Source of the DNA: Xiphydria camelus
Taxonomy: Eukaryota > Arthropoda > Insecta > Hymenoptera > Xiphydriidae
Length of the DNA stretch: 64,000 bases
Assembly (NCBI GenBank): GCA_963678675.1
Contig: OY783193.1
Span: 21,188,977-21,252,976, forward strand
Reading direction: 5' to 3'
Position numbers and translations under genes: made by a program. Each line of letters starts with the position of its first letter. Position 1 is the stretch's first letter. The notes below the pieces were generated by a model. That model did no database searches. It was given only the letters and a program-made list of their open reading frames with translations, and had not been told where the DNA came from. Positions 63,840 through 64,000 of the stretch are shown piece after piece.

Positions 63840-64000
63840 GACAACAGAAAAGGAGTCGAAATGCAATCAGATAAGTTAATTTCTGAATTACTTCATTTAA
63901 CCTCATTTTGATAACCTATAAAGAATACATATCTTTGTGGTCACTTCTTTTTTTCTTTCAGCATTGCATATGAGGACGGGACGAACTCTTTGAGGACTAA
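63840..64000 (+). repeat. Family H repeat, partial copy at window end
   Basis: TCAGATAAGTTAATTTCTGA, ATATCTTTGTGG and a TTTCTTTCAG/CATTGCATATGAGGACGGGA acceptor-like junction as in 51520-51640; continues beyond the window. Confidence 0.55.

Overview
This looks like a repeat-dense stretch of an arthropod, most likely insect, nuclear genome. The evidence is an R1/I/LOA-type LINE, mariner and rosa-like transposases, PIF/Harbinger elements, a Ty3/Gypsy retrotransposon, many AT-rich fold-back repeats, GT/AG intron borders, and a fragment resembling a metazoan mitochondrial fission regulator gene. A hymenopteran would fit but is not shown. There are no bacterial operons or ribosome-binding sites. 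No complete host gene was found. Almost all of the window is transposable elements (TEs), often nested three deep.

Layout. 1-4126: 3' part of a decayed LINE cut by a 139-bp Harbinger MITE. 4131-7210: two copies of a terminal-inverted-repeat element that carries a 5S rRNA-derived segment; the second holds a full-length mariner with an open 355-codon transposase. 7484-9490: fold-backs and a transposase fragment. 9667-13710: a repeat here called X, interrupted by a 2.5-kb Harbinger-like element (10469-12980) that contains intron-bearing exons resembling host mtfr. 13774-16852: an inverted third copy of the 5S element, split by a 2.2-kb poly(A) retroelement with a 14-bp target duplication. 17042-20927: a 141-bp coding-phase minisatellite, fold-backs and a small pseudogene. 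20928-23465: a second, inverted copy of the Harbinger/mtfr element and of X. 23466-32393: a giant inverted repeat (arms about 2.1 kb) around a rosa-like transposase gene, itself split by a 3.5-kb DNA element. 32394-39595: a possible host exon, fold-back families and a 0.9-kb CT-rich tract. 39596-44980: a young, coding-intact Ty3/Gypsy element (300-bp LTRs differing at 2 sites, tRNA-Pro type primer site, double-SAP Gag). 45000-64000: interleaved palindromic repeat families, including X copy 3, which preserves the empty Harbinger site; also tRNA-like inverted pairs, a THAP-domain pseudogene split by a GA microsatellite, and further MITEs and minisatellites.

How it fits together. The window records repeated nesting, and X provides a timeline: copies 1 and 2 contain the mtfr-carrying Harbinger element after a TAA target, and copy 3 shows the same site unoccupied. 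Elements with coding capacity are the mariner and the Gypsy element. The rest are non-autonomous or broken. The most interesting object is the Harbinger-like element that moved a genomic, intron-containing segment resembling mtfr. The palindromes would give long double-stranded RNA if transcribed, which makes the region a plausible small-RNA source (inference).

Limits: boundaries were read by eye, family names rest on motif recognition without database searches, and copy alignments are not exhaustive.
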